The notes under the pieces: model-generated | Seen by the model: the letters and a program-made list of their open reading frames with translations, nothing else | Databases searched by the model: none | Told to the model about the DNA's origin: nothing | Assembly: GCF_934359325.1 (NCBI RefSeq) | Contig: NZ_CAKRLH010000049.1 | Location: forward strand, 1 to 10,345 | Source of the DNA: an uncultured Porphyromonas sp. | GTDB taxonomy: Bacteria; Bacteroidota; Bacteroidia; Bacteroidales; Porphyromonadaceae | Reading direction: 5' to 3' | Length of the DNA stretch: 10,345 bases | Translations under genes and position numbers: made by a program | In this document: piece after piece, positions 1 to 6,862 of the stretch | How the letters are laid out: every line of letters starts with the position of its first letter | Numbering within the stretch: position 1 is the stretch's first letter

Positions 1-914
1 GCCTCCTCCATCTCCTCGTGCATGGAGGGGTGGGGGAAGAAGAGTGGTCGCTCCGGTTCGTCCGGATCTAACTTGGGCGGAGCCTCCAGCCTATAGAGCT
101 TCTCTGTCCCGCGACTGTCCCTCAGCAAGCAGGCCTTGAAGGGCCTGGGTGTGCGGGTGTCCGCATCGAGTGGGCTATCTGAGGCGGCCTGCTGATAGAG
201 CCGATCCATATTCTCATCGTCGTAGCGCAGGAGGATGCCGTGGACCCTCTCATCAGAGAGACTCTCCATCGTCTCATCACCGACCCGGATCATCAGCAGA
301 TCCTCCGGGAGAATCCCCCTCTCCTTCATCTCCGCCTGCACCATTTCGCCCACTTCTGTCCGATCGTCTATGGAGGCGAAGAGCTGCTCCGGGACCGCTT
401 CTGCCCGGCGTCTTTCCTTCTCCTCCCCACGGGGGTCCTCATCCGCGAGCACCTCACCGGTCATCAGAGCGACGATAGGCATACTATCCATGTAGCCGTC
501 TCGGTAGGCCTGGAGGGCGATGTCATCTCCCAGGCTCTCCATCAAGCTCTGCTCCTCATCCGTAGTCCATATCAGCATGGGGTAGAGATCCCGCAGCCCG
601 GGGATGTCGGACTGTGGCAGGGCTAAGAGCAGCCGCCTCGGCTCAGCGGTGTCGCTGGACTCGTAGAGGACCGCGCGAAACTTGCGGGGAAGCACATTGT
701 AGCCCGCACTCCGCTCTTTGCGGTCCGCCTTGGACACCAATTGACGGAAATACTCCTCGGTCTGCAGGAAGATCTCGAAATGGCGCTGCCCGAGGGCAAA
801 CATGTCAAGCCGCTGATCCGGACGGGTCAGGTAGAGTACCTGATCGGGCCAGATGTTTTGCGATCGGAGGATCTCTTTCATCTCCGGTGAGAGCATTTGG
901 AGGATATTTGCCAT
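1..914 (-). CDS. Unrecognised protein with internal duplication (3' end outside window)
   Basis: An open frame runs without a stop from ATG at 914-912 to the left edge, giving 304 residues of an incomplete protein. I do not recognise a family. There is no signal peptide or membrane segment, so it is probably cytoplasmic. It is rich in Glu, Asp and Arg and begins MANILQMLSPEMKE. Two stretches about 180 residues apart look like diverged copies: P23-V60 against P203-Y240 (both 38 residues), then PRKFRA at 77-82 against PRPFKA at 256-261, each followed by a similar run ending in a Leu-rich stretch and Pro (P100, P279). Between them lies a charged linker around 157-175. The start is supported by a good Bacteroidetes promoter 56-86 bases upstream and by codon use like the GC-rich core genes. 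It is certainly coding; its function is unknown. Confidence 0.85.
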   Translation of the reverse strand, partial: MANILQMLSPEMKEILRSQNIWPDQVLYLTRPDQRLDMFALGQRHFEIFLQTEEYFRQLVSKADRKERSAGYNVLPRKFRAVLYESSDTAEPRRLLLALPQSDIPGLRDLYPMLIWTTDEEQSLMESLGDDIALQAYRDGYMDSMPIVALMTGEVLADEDPRGEEKERRRAEAVPEQLFASIDDRTEVGEMVQAEMKERGILPEDLLMIRVGDETMESLSDERVHGILLRYDDENMDRLYQQAASDSPLDADTRTPRPFKACLLRDSRGTEKLYRLEAPPKLDPDEPERPLFFPHPSMHEEMEE

Positions 915-969
915 AGAGCTGGAGGCTATAATGATAGTATGAATAGGACTGCCAATGTGGTCCTTCTCG

Positions 970-1000
970 CAAATATACCCTTACTACCCTCCACCTCCAA
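970..1000 (-). promoter_or_regulatory. Promoter of the left-edge unknown gene
   Basis: Reading the minus strand, TTG (1000-998) is followed after 20 bases by TATATTTG (977-970), an exact match to the Bacteroidetes TTG / TAnnTTTG pattern. Transcription would start near 963-965, about 50 bases before the ATG at 914. The TTG lies inside the T-run of the tRNA-Thr terminator. Confidence 0.7.
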
Positions 1001-1045
1001 AAAAGTGAGAGCGCCCACGGATAAAAATCATCCGCAGACGCTCTC
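999..1045 (-). terminator. Intrinsic terminator after tRNA-Thr
   Basis: On the minus strand GAGAGCG (1045-1039) pairs with CGCTCTC (1013-1007), with an inner CGGAT/ATCCG stem (1034-1030 with 1022-1018) around a 7-base loop. AC and then six T follow (1004-999). It begins 12 bases past the tRNA 3' end, so it most likely ends the tRNA-Thr transcript. Confidence 0.75.
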
Positions 1046-1056
1046 GGGGGAGGGAG

Positions 1057-1129
<73 letters not shown>

Positions 1130-1178
1130 AAGGGTCGGCCTCTTCGCCACCCGCCCTACCCTCATGGGTAAGGCACCG

Positions 1179-1208
1179 CAAAGGTACGAAATTATCTCTC
1201 TCCGGCAA
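1179..1208 (-). promoter_or_regulatory. Promoter of tRNA-Thr
   Basis: Minus strand: TTG (1208-1206), a 19-base spacer, then TACCTTTG (1186-1179). This matches the Bacteroidetes consensus and implies a leader of about 45 bases before the mature tRNA 5' end at 1129. Confidence 0.7.
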
Positions 1209-1338
1209 TGTACCAACCCCACATAGAAATGCGAATCAGCCACCCCAAGGAGCACTGCAAAGATACCACCTCCCCCACCTCCGCCTGTCTCTTATCTGCA
1301 TGTAGCGCTCACTTCTGTCGACTACAAGCTCATTCATA

Positions 1339-1402
1339 CGTTAGAGATCTAAGCCACGAAGCCCCTGCCGAAGTTGGCAGGAGCTTCGCAAACGACCTAA
1401 CG
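1339..1402. repeat. Nested inverted repeat in a gene-free stretch
   Basis: An inner hairpin has arms at 1357-1369 (CGAAGCCCCTGCC) and 1376-1388 (GGCAGGAGCTTCG): 13 base pairs with a single C-A mismatch around a 6-base loop. It is enclosed by a second inverted pair, CGTTAG (1339-1344) and CTAACG (1397-1402). No T-run follows on either strand, so it is not a classic intrinsic terminator. It lies about 75 bases past the stop of the lipoprotein gene and could fold in that transcript's 3' region. The rest of 1209-1461 holds nothing I can identify; one 79-codon plus-strand frame (1208-1447) has no protein-like features. Confidence 0.6.
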
Positions 1403-1461
1403 CAAAGTCTTTGGCGGACTTATATCACGCACAGAGAAGCAGAGTAGAAAGGCAGTCTCTC

Positions 1462-1977
1462 CTACCACTCCACTAACCCTTGATCATTTTTGACACGAGC
1501 GCAATAAATACCCCAGAATAGCGAGTCACTAATATGATCCACGTTGCCTAAATTAAGGTACTCAGAGGTAAATGTTTCAATAATAAAGACATATTCTTCT
1601 GCAAGCACCCATTTATGATCCTTAAGAGCATACATAGCTAATCGCAGCAGACCATCTTCGTAACAATAGTTACATTTTCGCACCCCCTCATACTTGTAAT
1701 TGCGATAGGATAGATACATCATACCGGTTTCACCGGTTTTACTCTCATAGCCGGGTGTCCCCTCCACTTTACCCGGCAGGAAGCTCAGAGATACCTTAAT
1801 GTCAGTAGTCTGCTGCTCGATGTAACCATTCGCATTTCCTCGCCACACTGTATTGTATAGACTTCGCACAGGCTCATTATCTGGCTTGTTGGTGTCGTCA
1901 TCGCATCCACAAATGAGACACGCCATAAGTGAGATGGCTAAGCACCTCGCGATCGTCATATAACTCTTATTCTTCAT
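1462..1977 (-). CDS. Putative surface lipoprotein, 171 aa, unknown function
   Basis: The protein begins with a basic MKNKSYMTIAR segment and a hydrophobic stretch ending in a lipobox-like ICGC, with Cys25 as the predicted lipidated residue, so export and signal peptidase II processing are expected. The residues after the Cys are DDD; an acidic run there resembles the lipoprotein export signal of Bacteroidetes, which suggests display on the outer face of the outer membrane (inference). The mature part alternates polar and hydrophobic residues (for example around 59-68 and 124-135), consistent with a small beta-rich domain. It has extra cysteines at 102, 105 and 159. I recognise no family. Its ATG overlaps the stop of the broken lipoprotein frame upstream (ATGA at 1977-1974), suggesting one transcript. 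Base composition is clearly more AT-rich than the flanking core genes. Confidence 0.8.
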   Translation of the reverse strand: MKNKSYMTIARCLAISLMACLICGCDDDTNKPDNEPVRSLYNTVWRGNANGYIEQQTTDIKVSLSFLPGKVEGTPGYESKTGETGMMYLSYRNYKYEGVRKCNYCYEDGLLRLAMYALKDHKWVLAEEYVFIIETFTSEYLNLGNVDHISDSLFWGIYCARVKNDQGLVEW

Positions 1978-2188
1978 AATCCTATTACAGTATAAAAAAC
2001 ACTTAGCATACTCATAGAAATGGGTTTTGCATCCAAAGATGCAACCAAACCAGAAAGACCATACACCTCAGGGATATAATCTTCATCGTAGAAAGACAGG
2101 CAGACCTTGTTGTCCGGAGCGATCTGCTCCATACAGGAGCAGAGAGACAGCACTCCTGCTAAAGCAAGAAGGCCGCAGAGCCTTTCAT
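1974..2188 (-). pseudogene. Frameshifted small lipoprotein gene
   Basis: From ATG at 2188-2186 the frame gives only MKGSAAFLL and a stop. The neighbouring frame is open from 2189 down to TGA at 1976-1974. If one A is added to the AAA at 2185-2183, the two join as MKRLCGLLALAGVLSLCSC followed by MEQIAPDNK, a textbook lipoprotein signal peptide with lipobox LCSC and about 50 further residues. Without that base no ATG serves the long frame. The restored protein would have 72 residues, and its stop overlaps the start of the next lipoprotein gene (ATGA), so the two were probably coupled. The short mature part, ending in a hydrophobic tail, may itself be a truncated remnant. A sequencing error or a phase-variable A-run are alternatives to a true pseudogene. 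Confidence 0.65.
2027..2044. repeat. Small perfect hairpin inside the broken lipoprotein gene
   Basis: TTGCATC (2027-2033) and GATGCAA (2038-2044) are perfect inverted repeats around the 4-base loop CAAA. There is no adjacent T-run. Its role, if any, is unknown. Confidence 0.35.
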
Positions 2189-2220
2189 TTTAGTAAATCT
2201 CATGTCAATACTCGCATATA

Positions 2221-2278
2221 CAAAGGTTATGATTAGCATTCTTCTAATGCAAATATAGGTATAATCTCTTATCAGCAA
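2221..2278 (-). promoter_or_regulatory. Promoter region of the lipoprotein pair
   Basis: Two overlapping candidates on the minus strand. The upstream one has TTG (2278-2276, at the end of a T-run), an 18-base spacer and TATATTTG (2257-2250). The second has TTG (2252-2250), a 21-base spacer and AACCTTTG (2228-2221), one mismatch from TAnnTTTG. Either would start transcription 25-55 bases before the ATG at 2188 and would also serve the 1462-1977 gene. Confidence 0.5.
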
Positions 2279-2407
2279 AAAAACACTTCATAACACAACC
2301 AGACGAACGCATCTGACTTTGCCGCCGAATGCCAGCCCGAATGCATAATCCGGATGCAAAAATGCATATCGCTGTCACTCAGATAGTAGCGGTCTGGTAC
2401 TTCTGTT

Positions 2408-2440
2408 ACCGATATTAGTGTTGACTATTACCGGTAATAG
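2408..2440. repeat. Palindromic intergenic repeat, copy 1
   Basis: ACCGATATTAGT (2408-2419), the spacer GTTG, then ACTATTACCGGT (2424-2435) form an imperfect inverted repeat. The right part extends to a perfect 16-base palindrome, CTATTACCGGTAATAG (2425-2440). The same core pattern (CCGGTA-TAGT, four bases, ACTA-TACCGG) recurs at 7089-7148. It lies 50-90 bases upstream of the fabI -7 box. The surrounding 2280-2490 stretch holds no gene that I can see. Confidence 0.6.
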
Positions 2441-2492
2441 AAATGGGGGGTCTCATCGGGCTTCGGGGCGGTAGGGTGTAGCGCATTATACT

Positions 2493-2500
2493 TAACTTTG
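2493..2500 (+). promoter_or_regulatory. -7 box of the fabI promoter
   Basis: TAACTTTG matches TAnnTTTG exactly and would start transcription about 25 bases before the fabI ATG. No clear TTG is present 19-21 bases upstream, so only the -7 half is supported. Confidence 0.5.
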
Positions 2501-2531
2501 TCGAGTCGTTTTTCATAAGCCATAGATTATC

Positions 2532-3344
2532 ATGTCATACGGATTGCTTAGGGGGAAGAGGGGGATCATTTTTGGGGCGCTCAATGAGAAGTCGATCGCC
2601 TGGAAGGTGGCAGAGCGCTGCCATGAGGAGGGCGCCACACTCGCCCTCTCGAATACCGCCGCGGCGCTGCGCTTCGGCACGCTCGACCGGCTGGCAGAGG
2701 AGACCGGGAGTATCGTCATCCCGGCGGACGCCACTTCGGTCGAGGAGCTGGAGCAGGTCTTCACGCAGGCGATGGAGCAGCTGGGCGGGAGGATCGACTT
2801 TGTGCTCCACTCCATCGGCATGAGCCCCAACATCCGCAAGCGGATCCCCTACGAGGAGCTCAGCTACATGAATTACGAGAAGACCCTCGATATCTCAGCG
2901 ATGTCCTTCCACAAGATGCTCTCGGTCGCTAAGCGGCTCGATGCAATCAGCGAGTGGGGCTCGGTGGTGGCGCTCACCTACATTGCTGCGCAGCGCTCCT
3001 TCGTCGACTACAGCGACATGGCGGATGCCAAGGCGATGCTCGAGTCGATCACCCGGAGCTTCGGGCTGATCTACGGTGAGGCGCGCCACGTGCGTATCAA
3101 TACGATCTCCCAGTCTCCGACGGCGACCACTGCCGGCGAGGGGATCGAGGGGATGGAGCAGCTACGCCTCTTTGCCGACCGGATGTCGCCTCTCGGCAAT
3201 GCCGATGCGGACGACTGCGCCGACTACTGCGTCGCACTCTTCTCCGACCTGACACGTAAGGTGACAATGCAGAATCTCTACCACGACGGCGGCTTCTCCT
3301 CCGTCGGCATCACCCGCTCCGCCCTCGAGCAATTCTTCTCGTAA
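2532..3344 (+). CDS. fabI: Enoyl-[acyl-carrier-protein] reductase (NADH)
   Basis: This enzyme reduces trans-2-enoyl-ACP to acyl-ACP in the last step of each type II fatty acid elongation cycle, in the cytoplasm, as a tetramer. The 270-residue length fits the family (about 260). It is a short-chain dehydrogenase-type Rossmann protein: the N-terminal nucleotide loop is GALNEKSIAW (15-24), with the serine and hydrophobic residues usual for FabI. The catalytic pair is the FabI form Y-x6-K at Y160 and K167, with the second conserved tyrosine at Y150 (LTYIAAQRS). The later segment INTISQSPTATTA (189-201) corresponds to the substrate-binding loop that closes over cofactor and over triclosan-type inhibitors in the family. 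GG-FSS near 253-257 is the usual C-terminal patch. The start gives the expected N-terminus and follows a -7 box. Confidence 0.95.
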   Translation: MSYGLLRGKRGIIFGALNEKSIAWKVAERCHEEGATLALSNTAAALRFGTLDRLAEETGSIVIPADATSVEELEQVFTQAMEQLGGRIDFVLHSIGMSPNIRKRIPYEELSYMNYEKTLDISAMSFHKMLSVAKRLDAISEWGSVVALTYIAAQRSFVDYSDMADAKAMLESITRSFGLIYGEARHVRINTISQSPTATTAGEGIEGMEQLRLFADRMSPLGNADADDCADYCVALFSDLTRKVTMQNLYHDGGFSSVGITRSALEQFFS

Positions 3345-3380
3345 GGAAAGGGCTGAATGTACAATTGGATCTCTTTTCGC

Positions 3381-3388
3381 TACATTTG
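3381..3388 (+). promoter_or_regulatory. -7 box upstream of phoH
   Basis: TACATTTG matches TAnnTTTG in the 77-base gap between fabI and the PhoH gene. The -33 position is weak, since the nearest TTG (3365-3367) is only 13 bases away. It suggests that phoH and the following gene can be transcribed independently of fabI, with a leader of about 25-30 bases. Confidence 0.45.
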
Positions 3389-3421
3389 TGCCGAAGGATA
3401 CACTAACTCAACCGAACAACC

Positions 3422-4789
3422 ATGGCTAAGAAGAACTTTGTACTCGATACCAACGTGATCCTCCACGACTACCAGTGCGTGAAGAATTTCCAGGAAAACA
3501 ACGTCTACATCCCCATCGCCGTCCTTGAGGAGGTGGATAAATTCAAGAAAGGCTACGAGCAGATCAATTACAATGCGCGCGCCTTTACCCGCATCATCGA
3601 CAAGGCGATCGAGGAGGAGACGGAGAAGGACACGAAGGAGAAGGGGAGCAAGCTCCACGACTTCATCACCAACGGCATAGCGGTCAATGCCGACGGCGGA
3701 CGGGTCTACATCCTGACCGAGGGACAGCACCACCCCAAGGTGCAGGCAGCCTTTGGGGAGGACATCAAGGATCACCGCATCCTCTCCACCGCACTGACGC
3801 TGATGGACGAGCATCCCGGCGAGGAAACGGTCCTCGTGAGCAAGGATGTCAATATGCGGCTCAAGGCTCTCTCCCTCGGGCTCGAGGCGGAGGACTACAC
3901 GACCGACAAGATCCGGCAGGAGGACCCCAATCGACCCGAGCAGCACGAGATAGAGATCGCCGACGATAGCGCCGTGGACAGCCTCTACGTCGCCGGTGGC
4001 AAGGGCGTTCCCGTCGAGGAGCTCTCCCTGCCGGTCACCGTGGTGCCCAATCAGACTTTTGTCCTCAAGGCTCCCAACTCCTCCGCACTCTGCCGCGTGG
4101 ACAATGAGGCGAAGACGGTCCGCACCGTGGAGAAGAAGAGCTACTTCGGCATCTCCCCGCGCAATGCGGAGCAGGCGCTCGCCTTCGACGTGCTGATGGA
4201 TCCGACCATCTCCCTCGTCGCTCTCACCGGTACCGCCGGTACGGGTAAGACGCTCCTCGCCCTCGCTGCTGCCCTCGCCCAGGCCGAGGACTACCGACAG
4301 ATCCTCCTCGCCCGACCGATCGTCTCCCTTGCCGACAAGGACATCGGCTTCCTTCCGGGAGACTATAAGCAGAAGATCATGCCTTACATGCAGCCGCTCT
4401 TCGATAATCTCAATGTGATCAAGTCACAGCTCGGGACCGGGTCCGCCGCTGCACAGGAGATCGATGCTATGCTGGGCGATGAGCGCTTAGTGGTCGAGGC
4501 ACTGGCCTACATCCGTGGTCGAAGCCTCGGCGACGTGATCTTCATCGTCGATGAGGCGCAAAACCTCACGCCCCAGGAGATCAAGACCATCATCACCCGC
4601 GCCGGCGACCACGCCCGTATGATCTTCACCGGAGACGTACAGCAGATCGACTCGCCCTACCTCGACAGCAGGAGCAACGGCCTCGCCTACATGATCGAGC
4701 GGATGCGCGGTGAGGACTGCTTTGCACACGTCAATCTCATCCACGGCGAGCGCTCCCACCTGAGCGACCTCGCCGCACGCAAGCTGTAA
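3422..4789 (+). CDS. phoH: PIN domain-PhoH fusion ATPase (PhoH2 type)
   Basis: The 455-residue protein joins an N-terminal PIN nuclease domain (about 4-150) to a PhoH-type P-loop ATPase (about 240-450). The PIN acidic residues are visible: D9 in FVLDTNVIL, E36/E37, D117 in KDHRIL and D142 in SKDVNMRLKA. In the PhoH part, Walker A is GTAGTGKT (270-277) and Walker B is VIFIVDEAQN (372-381), followed by IFTGDVQQID (401-410). PIN-PhoH proteins of mycobacteria (PhoH2) have been shown to unwind and cut RNA; the same role in RNA processing or decay is inferred here. The link of the PhoH name to phosphate starvation is historical, and no Pho-type signal is visible here. The next gene begins only 18 bases after the stop, so the two are likely cotranscribed. 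Confidence 0.93.
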   Translation: MAKKNFVLDTNVILHDYQCVKNFQENNVYIPIAVLEEVDKFKKGYEQINYNARAFTRIIDKAIEEETEKDTKEKGSKLHDFITNGIAVNADGGRVYILTEGQHHPKVQAAFGEDIKDHRILSTALTLMDEHPGEETVLVSKDVNMRLKALSLGLEAEDYTTDKIRQEDPNRPEQHEIEIADDSAVDSLYVAGGKGVPVEELSLPVTVVPNQTFVLKAPNSSALCRVDNEAKTVRTVEKKSYFGISPRNAEQALAFDVLMDPTISLVALTGTAGTGKTLLALAAALAQAEDYRQILLARPIVSLADKDIGFLPGDYKQKIMPYMQPLFDNLNVIKSQLGTGSAAAQEIDAMLGDERLVVEALAYIRGRSLGDVIFIVDEAQNLTPQEIKTIITRAGDHARMIFTGDVQQIDSPYLDSRSNGLAYMIERMRGEDCFAHVNLIHGERSHLSDLAARKL

Positions 4790-4807
4790 TAACCGCTTCT
4801 TCTTTTT

Positions 4808-6688
4808 ATGACAAAAAGGAAACCGATACAATTCAGTCTCGTCTACCGAGACATGTTCCAGAGCTCGGGGAAGTACCAGCCTCTCGCCCACCAGCTGGAG
4901 CGGGTCGCCCCCGCGATCATAGATATGGGCTGCTTCTCCCGAGTGGAGACGAATGGAGGCGCCTTCGAGCAGGTTCAGCTGCTCGCAGGCGAGAATCCCA
5001 ACCAAGCTGTCCGGACCTTTACCAAGCCCTTCCGTGAGGCAGGGATCAAGACCCACATGCTCGACCGGGCGCTCAATGCCCTCCGGATGTACCCCTGTCC
5101 GTCGGATGTGCGGCGGCTGATGTACAAGGTGAAGCACGCCCAGGGAGTCGACATTACCCGCATCTTCGACGGGCTCAATGACCCCCGCAACGTCATCCCC
5201 TCGATCCGGTACGCCAAGGAGGCGGGTATGACCCCGCAGGCGACGCTCTGCATCACCCACTCGCCCGTCCACACGGTAGACTACTACGCCGCTCTTGCCG
5301 ACACGCTCATCGAGGCGGGAGCTGAGGAGATCTGCCTCAAGGATATGGCCGGCATCGGTCGACCGACAGTCATCGGTCAGATCGTCCGGCGGATCAAGGA
5401 GGCGCACCCCGACATCGTGATCGAGTACCACGGCCACATCGGTCCCGGCTTCTCCGTCGCGTCTATGCTCGAGGCGGCGCGCGCCGGCGTGGACATCCTC
5501 GACACCGCCGTGGAGCCGCTCTCGTGGGGAAAGATCCACCCCGACGTGATCACCATCCGGGAGATGCTGAGAGCCGATGGCTTCGAGGTGCCGGAGATCA
5601 ATATGAAGGCCTATATGCAGGTCCGCACACTCACGCAGGAGTTTGTGGACGACTTCCTCGGCTACTACATCAATGAGCAAAACCTCCAGTGCTCCTCGCT
5701 CCTCATCGGCTGCGGGCTCCCCGGAGGGATGATGGGCTCGATGATGTCCGACCTGAAGGGCATCCACGAGGCGATCAATATGTTTCATCGGCAGAAGGAC
5801 GAGCCGGAGATCTCCATCGACGATCTGATGGTGAAGCTCTTCGACGAGGTGGCGCACATCTGGCCAATGCTCGGCTACCCGCCCCTCGTCACCCCCTACA
5901 GCCAGTACACCAAGAACATCGCCCTGATGAATGTCTTCAATATGGAGCGCGGCGGCGAGCGGTGGCAGGCTATTGATGAGAAGGCCTGGGGAATGATCCT
6001 CGGCAAGAATGGTCGCGTCCCCGGCCCCGTGGCTGAGGAGCTGCGCACGCTTGCGGAGGAGAAGGGGCTCGCCTTTACCGACGCTGACCCGCAGACCAAT
6101 TACCCCGACGACCTCGACCGCTTCCGCCGGATGATGGACGAGGAGGGCTGGGACTACGGCGAGGACGACGAGGAGCTCTTTGAGCTCGCCATGCACGAGC
6201 CGCAGTACCGCGACTACCGCTCCGGCATTGCCAAGGAGCGATTCCTCGAGGACCTGGAGCAGAAGCGTGCTGAGCGTGCCGCCCTCCTCGGCACCACCCC
6301 CGAGGAGGTTCGGGCGCTGAAGCGTGCCGCATGGACGGCAGTCACCGCCCCCACGAGTGGTCAGATCCTCTGGGAGATCAATCTCGAGGAGGGCTCCGCC
6401 GCACCTCAGGTCGGCACCGCCTACCGCCGTGGGAGCTGCCTCTGCGAGATCTGCCCCTCAGGCGGCTACCGCGAGCCGGTGACCGCCCTCGTCGGTGGAC
6501 GCATCCGTGAGGTGGTTGCCGATCAGGGCGCCATGGTTCGCAAGGGCGATGTCATCTGCTATATGGACGATGACGAAGCGACCCTGCCGGCGGAGGAGAA
6601 GCCTGCCGACTCCGCCCTCCACCGCCCCGAGGAGCAGCCCTACAGCCACCACGAGGTACTCAACCCCTCCACCCGTATGGGTCGATAG
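4808..6688 (+). CDS. oadA: Pyruvate/oxaloacetate carboxyltransferase with degenerate biotinyl tail
   Basis: A 626-residue protein of the oxaloacetate decarboxylase alpha / pyruvate carboxylase subunit B group, which moves a carboxyl group between carboxybiotin and pyruvate/oxaloacetate. The TIM-barrel active site is intact: RDMFQS (14-19, the RDxxQS motif with metal ligand D15), RIFDGLND (118-125), the catalytic lysine in CLKDMAG (K178), and the metal-binding pair H208-x-H210. LGYPPLVTP (355-363) and GRVPGP (402-407) mark the conserved C-terminal part of the transferase. Residues 510-586 have the layout of a biotinyl domain (TAPTSGQIL, later LVGGRIREVV...GAMVRKGDVI), but the AMKM hairpin with its biotin-accepting lysine is replaced by EICPSGGYRE (547-556), which has no lysine. 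If active, it probably uses a separate biotin carrier protein. The last 40 residues are a charged tail. The symbol is approximate; pycB is an equally fair name. Confidence 0.85.
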   Translation: MTKRKPIQFSLVYRDMFQSSGKYQPLAHQLERVAPAIIDMGCFSRVETNGGAFEQVQLLAGENPNQAVRTFTKPFREAGIKTHMLDRALNALRMYPCPSDVRRLMYKVKHAQGVDITRIFDGLNDPRNVIPSIRYAKEAGMTPQATLCITHSPVHTVDYYAALADTLIEAGAEEICLKDMAGIGRPTVIGQIVRRIKEAHPDIVIEYHGHIGPGFSVASMLEAARAGVDILDTAVEPLSWGKIHPDVITIREMLRADGFEVPEINMKAYMQVRTLTQEFVDDFLGYYINEQNLQCSSLLIGCGLPGGMMGSMMSDLKGIHEAINMFHRQKDEPEISIDDLMVKLFDEVAHIWPMLGYPPLVTPYSQYTKNIALMNVFNMERGGERWQAIDEKAWGMILGKNGRVPGPVAEELRTLAEEKGLAFTDADPQTNYPDDLDRFRRMMDEEGWDYGEDDEELFELAMHEPQYRDYRSGIAKERFLEDLEQKRAERAALLGTTPEEVRALKRAAWTAVTAPTSGQILWEINLEEGSAAPQVGTAYRRGSCLCEICPSGGYREPVTALVGGRIREVVADQGAMVRKGDVICYMDDDEATLPAEEKPADSALHRPEEQPYSHHEVLNPSTRMGR

Positions 6689-6710
6689 GAAATCCTAACA
6701 AGATAAACCA

Positions 6711-6756
6711 AGAGAGCGATGAAGAGAAATAGATCTCCTCATCGCTCTCTTTTTTT
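6711..6756 (+). terminator. Strong intrinsic terminator after the carboxyltransferase gene
   Basis: A perfect 12-base-pair stem (AGAGAGCGATGA at 6711-6722 with its complement at 6739-6750) with a 16-base loop runs into a T-run ending at 6756. It lies 22 bases past the stop codon. On the opposite strand the same hairpin begins 13 bases past the tRNA-Pro 3' end and is followed by a moderately T-rich stretch, so it may serve both convergent units. Confidence 0.88.
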
Positions 6757-6762
6757 GTCTTG

Positions 6763-6837
6763 TCGGGGTGGCGAGATTCGAACTCGCGACCCTCTGCTCC
6801 CAAAGCAGATACGCTAACCGGACTGCGCTACACCCCG
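6763..6837 (-). tRNA. tRNA-Pro (anticodon UGG)
   Basis: A 75-base cloverleaf on the minus strand. The acceptor stem CGGGGTG (6837-6831) pairs with CACCCCG (6770-6764), with discriminator A at 6763. The anticodon stem TCTGC/GCAGA encloses TTTGGGA, giving anticodon TGG (Pro, mainly CCA). The T arm TCGCGAG-TTCGAAT-CTCGC is normal. CCA is not encoded. It is transcribed convergently with the carboxyltransferase gene and has its own promoter. Confidence 0.97.
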
Positions 6838-6862
6838 ATGACCTCTCGGTCTTATGTGAGGG

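Noticed and set aside
1339..1402. Possible integron attC site
   Set aside because: The ends read CGTTAG...CTAACG, the reverse of the attC order (YYYAAC...GTTRRR), and there is no integrase or cassette array.
2027..2236. 69-codon plus-strand frame
   Set aside because: It is antisense to the frameshifted lipoprotein gene, whose signal peptide is far more convincing.
2025..2361. TTTTGCATCC (2025-2034) and its inverse GGATGCAAAA (2352-2361) as ends of a small mobile element around the broken lipoprotein gene
   Set aside because: Ten bases with no target-site duplication or transposase is too little; both sites are also in AT-rich, ATGCA-rich sequence.
4487..6196. 569-codon open frame on the minus strand
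   Set aside because: It lies opposite the PhoH and carboxyltransferase genes, whose motifs are unmistakable. The translation is low in structure and rich in Val, Leu, His and Asp, as expected from GC-rich antisense.
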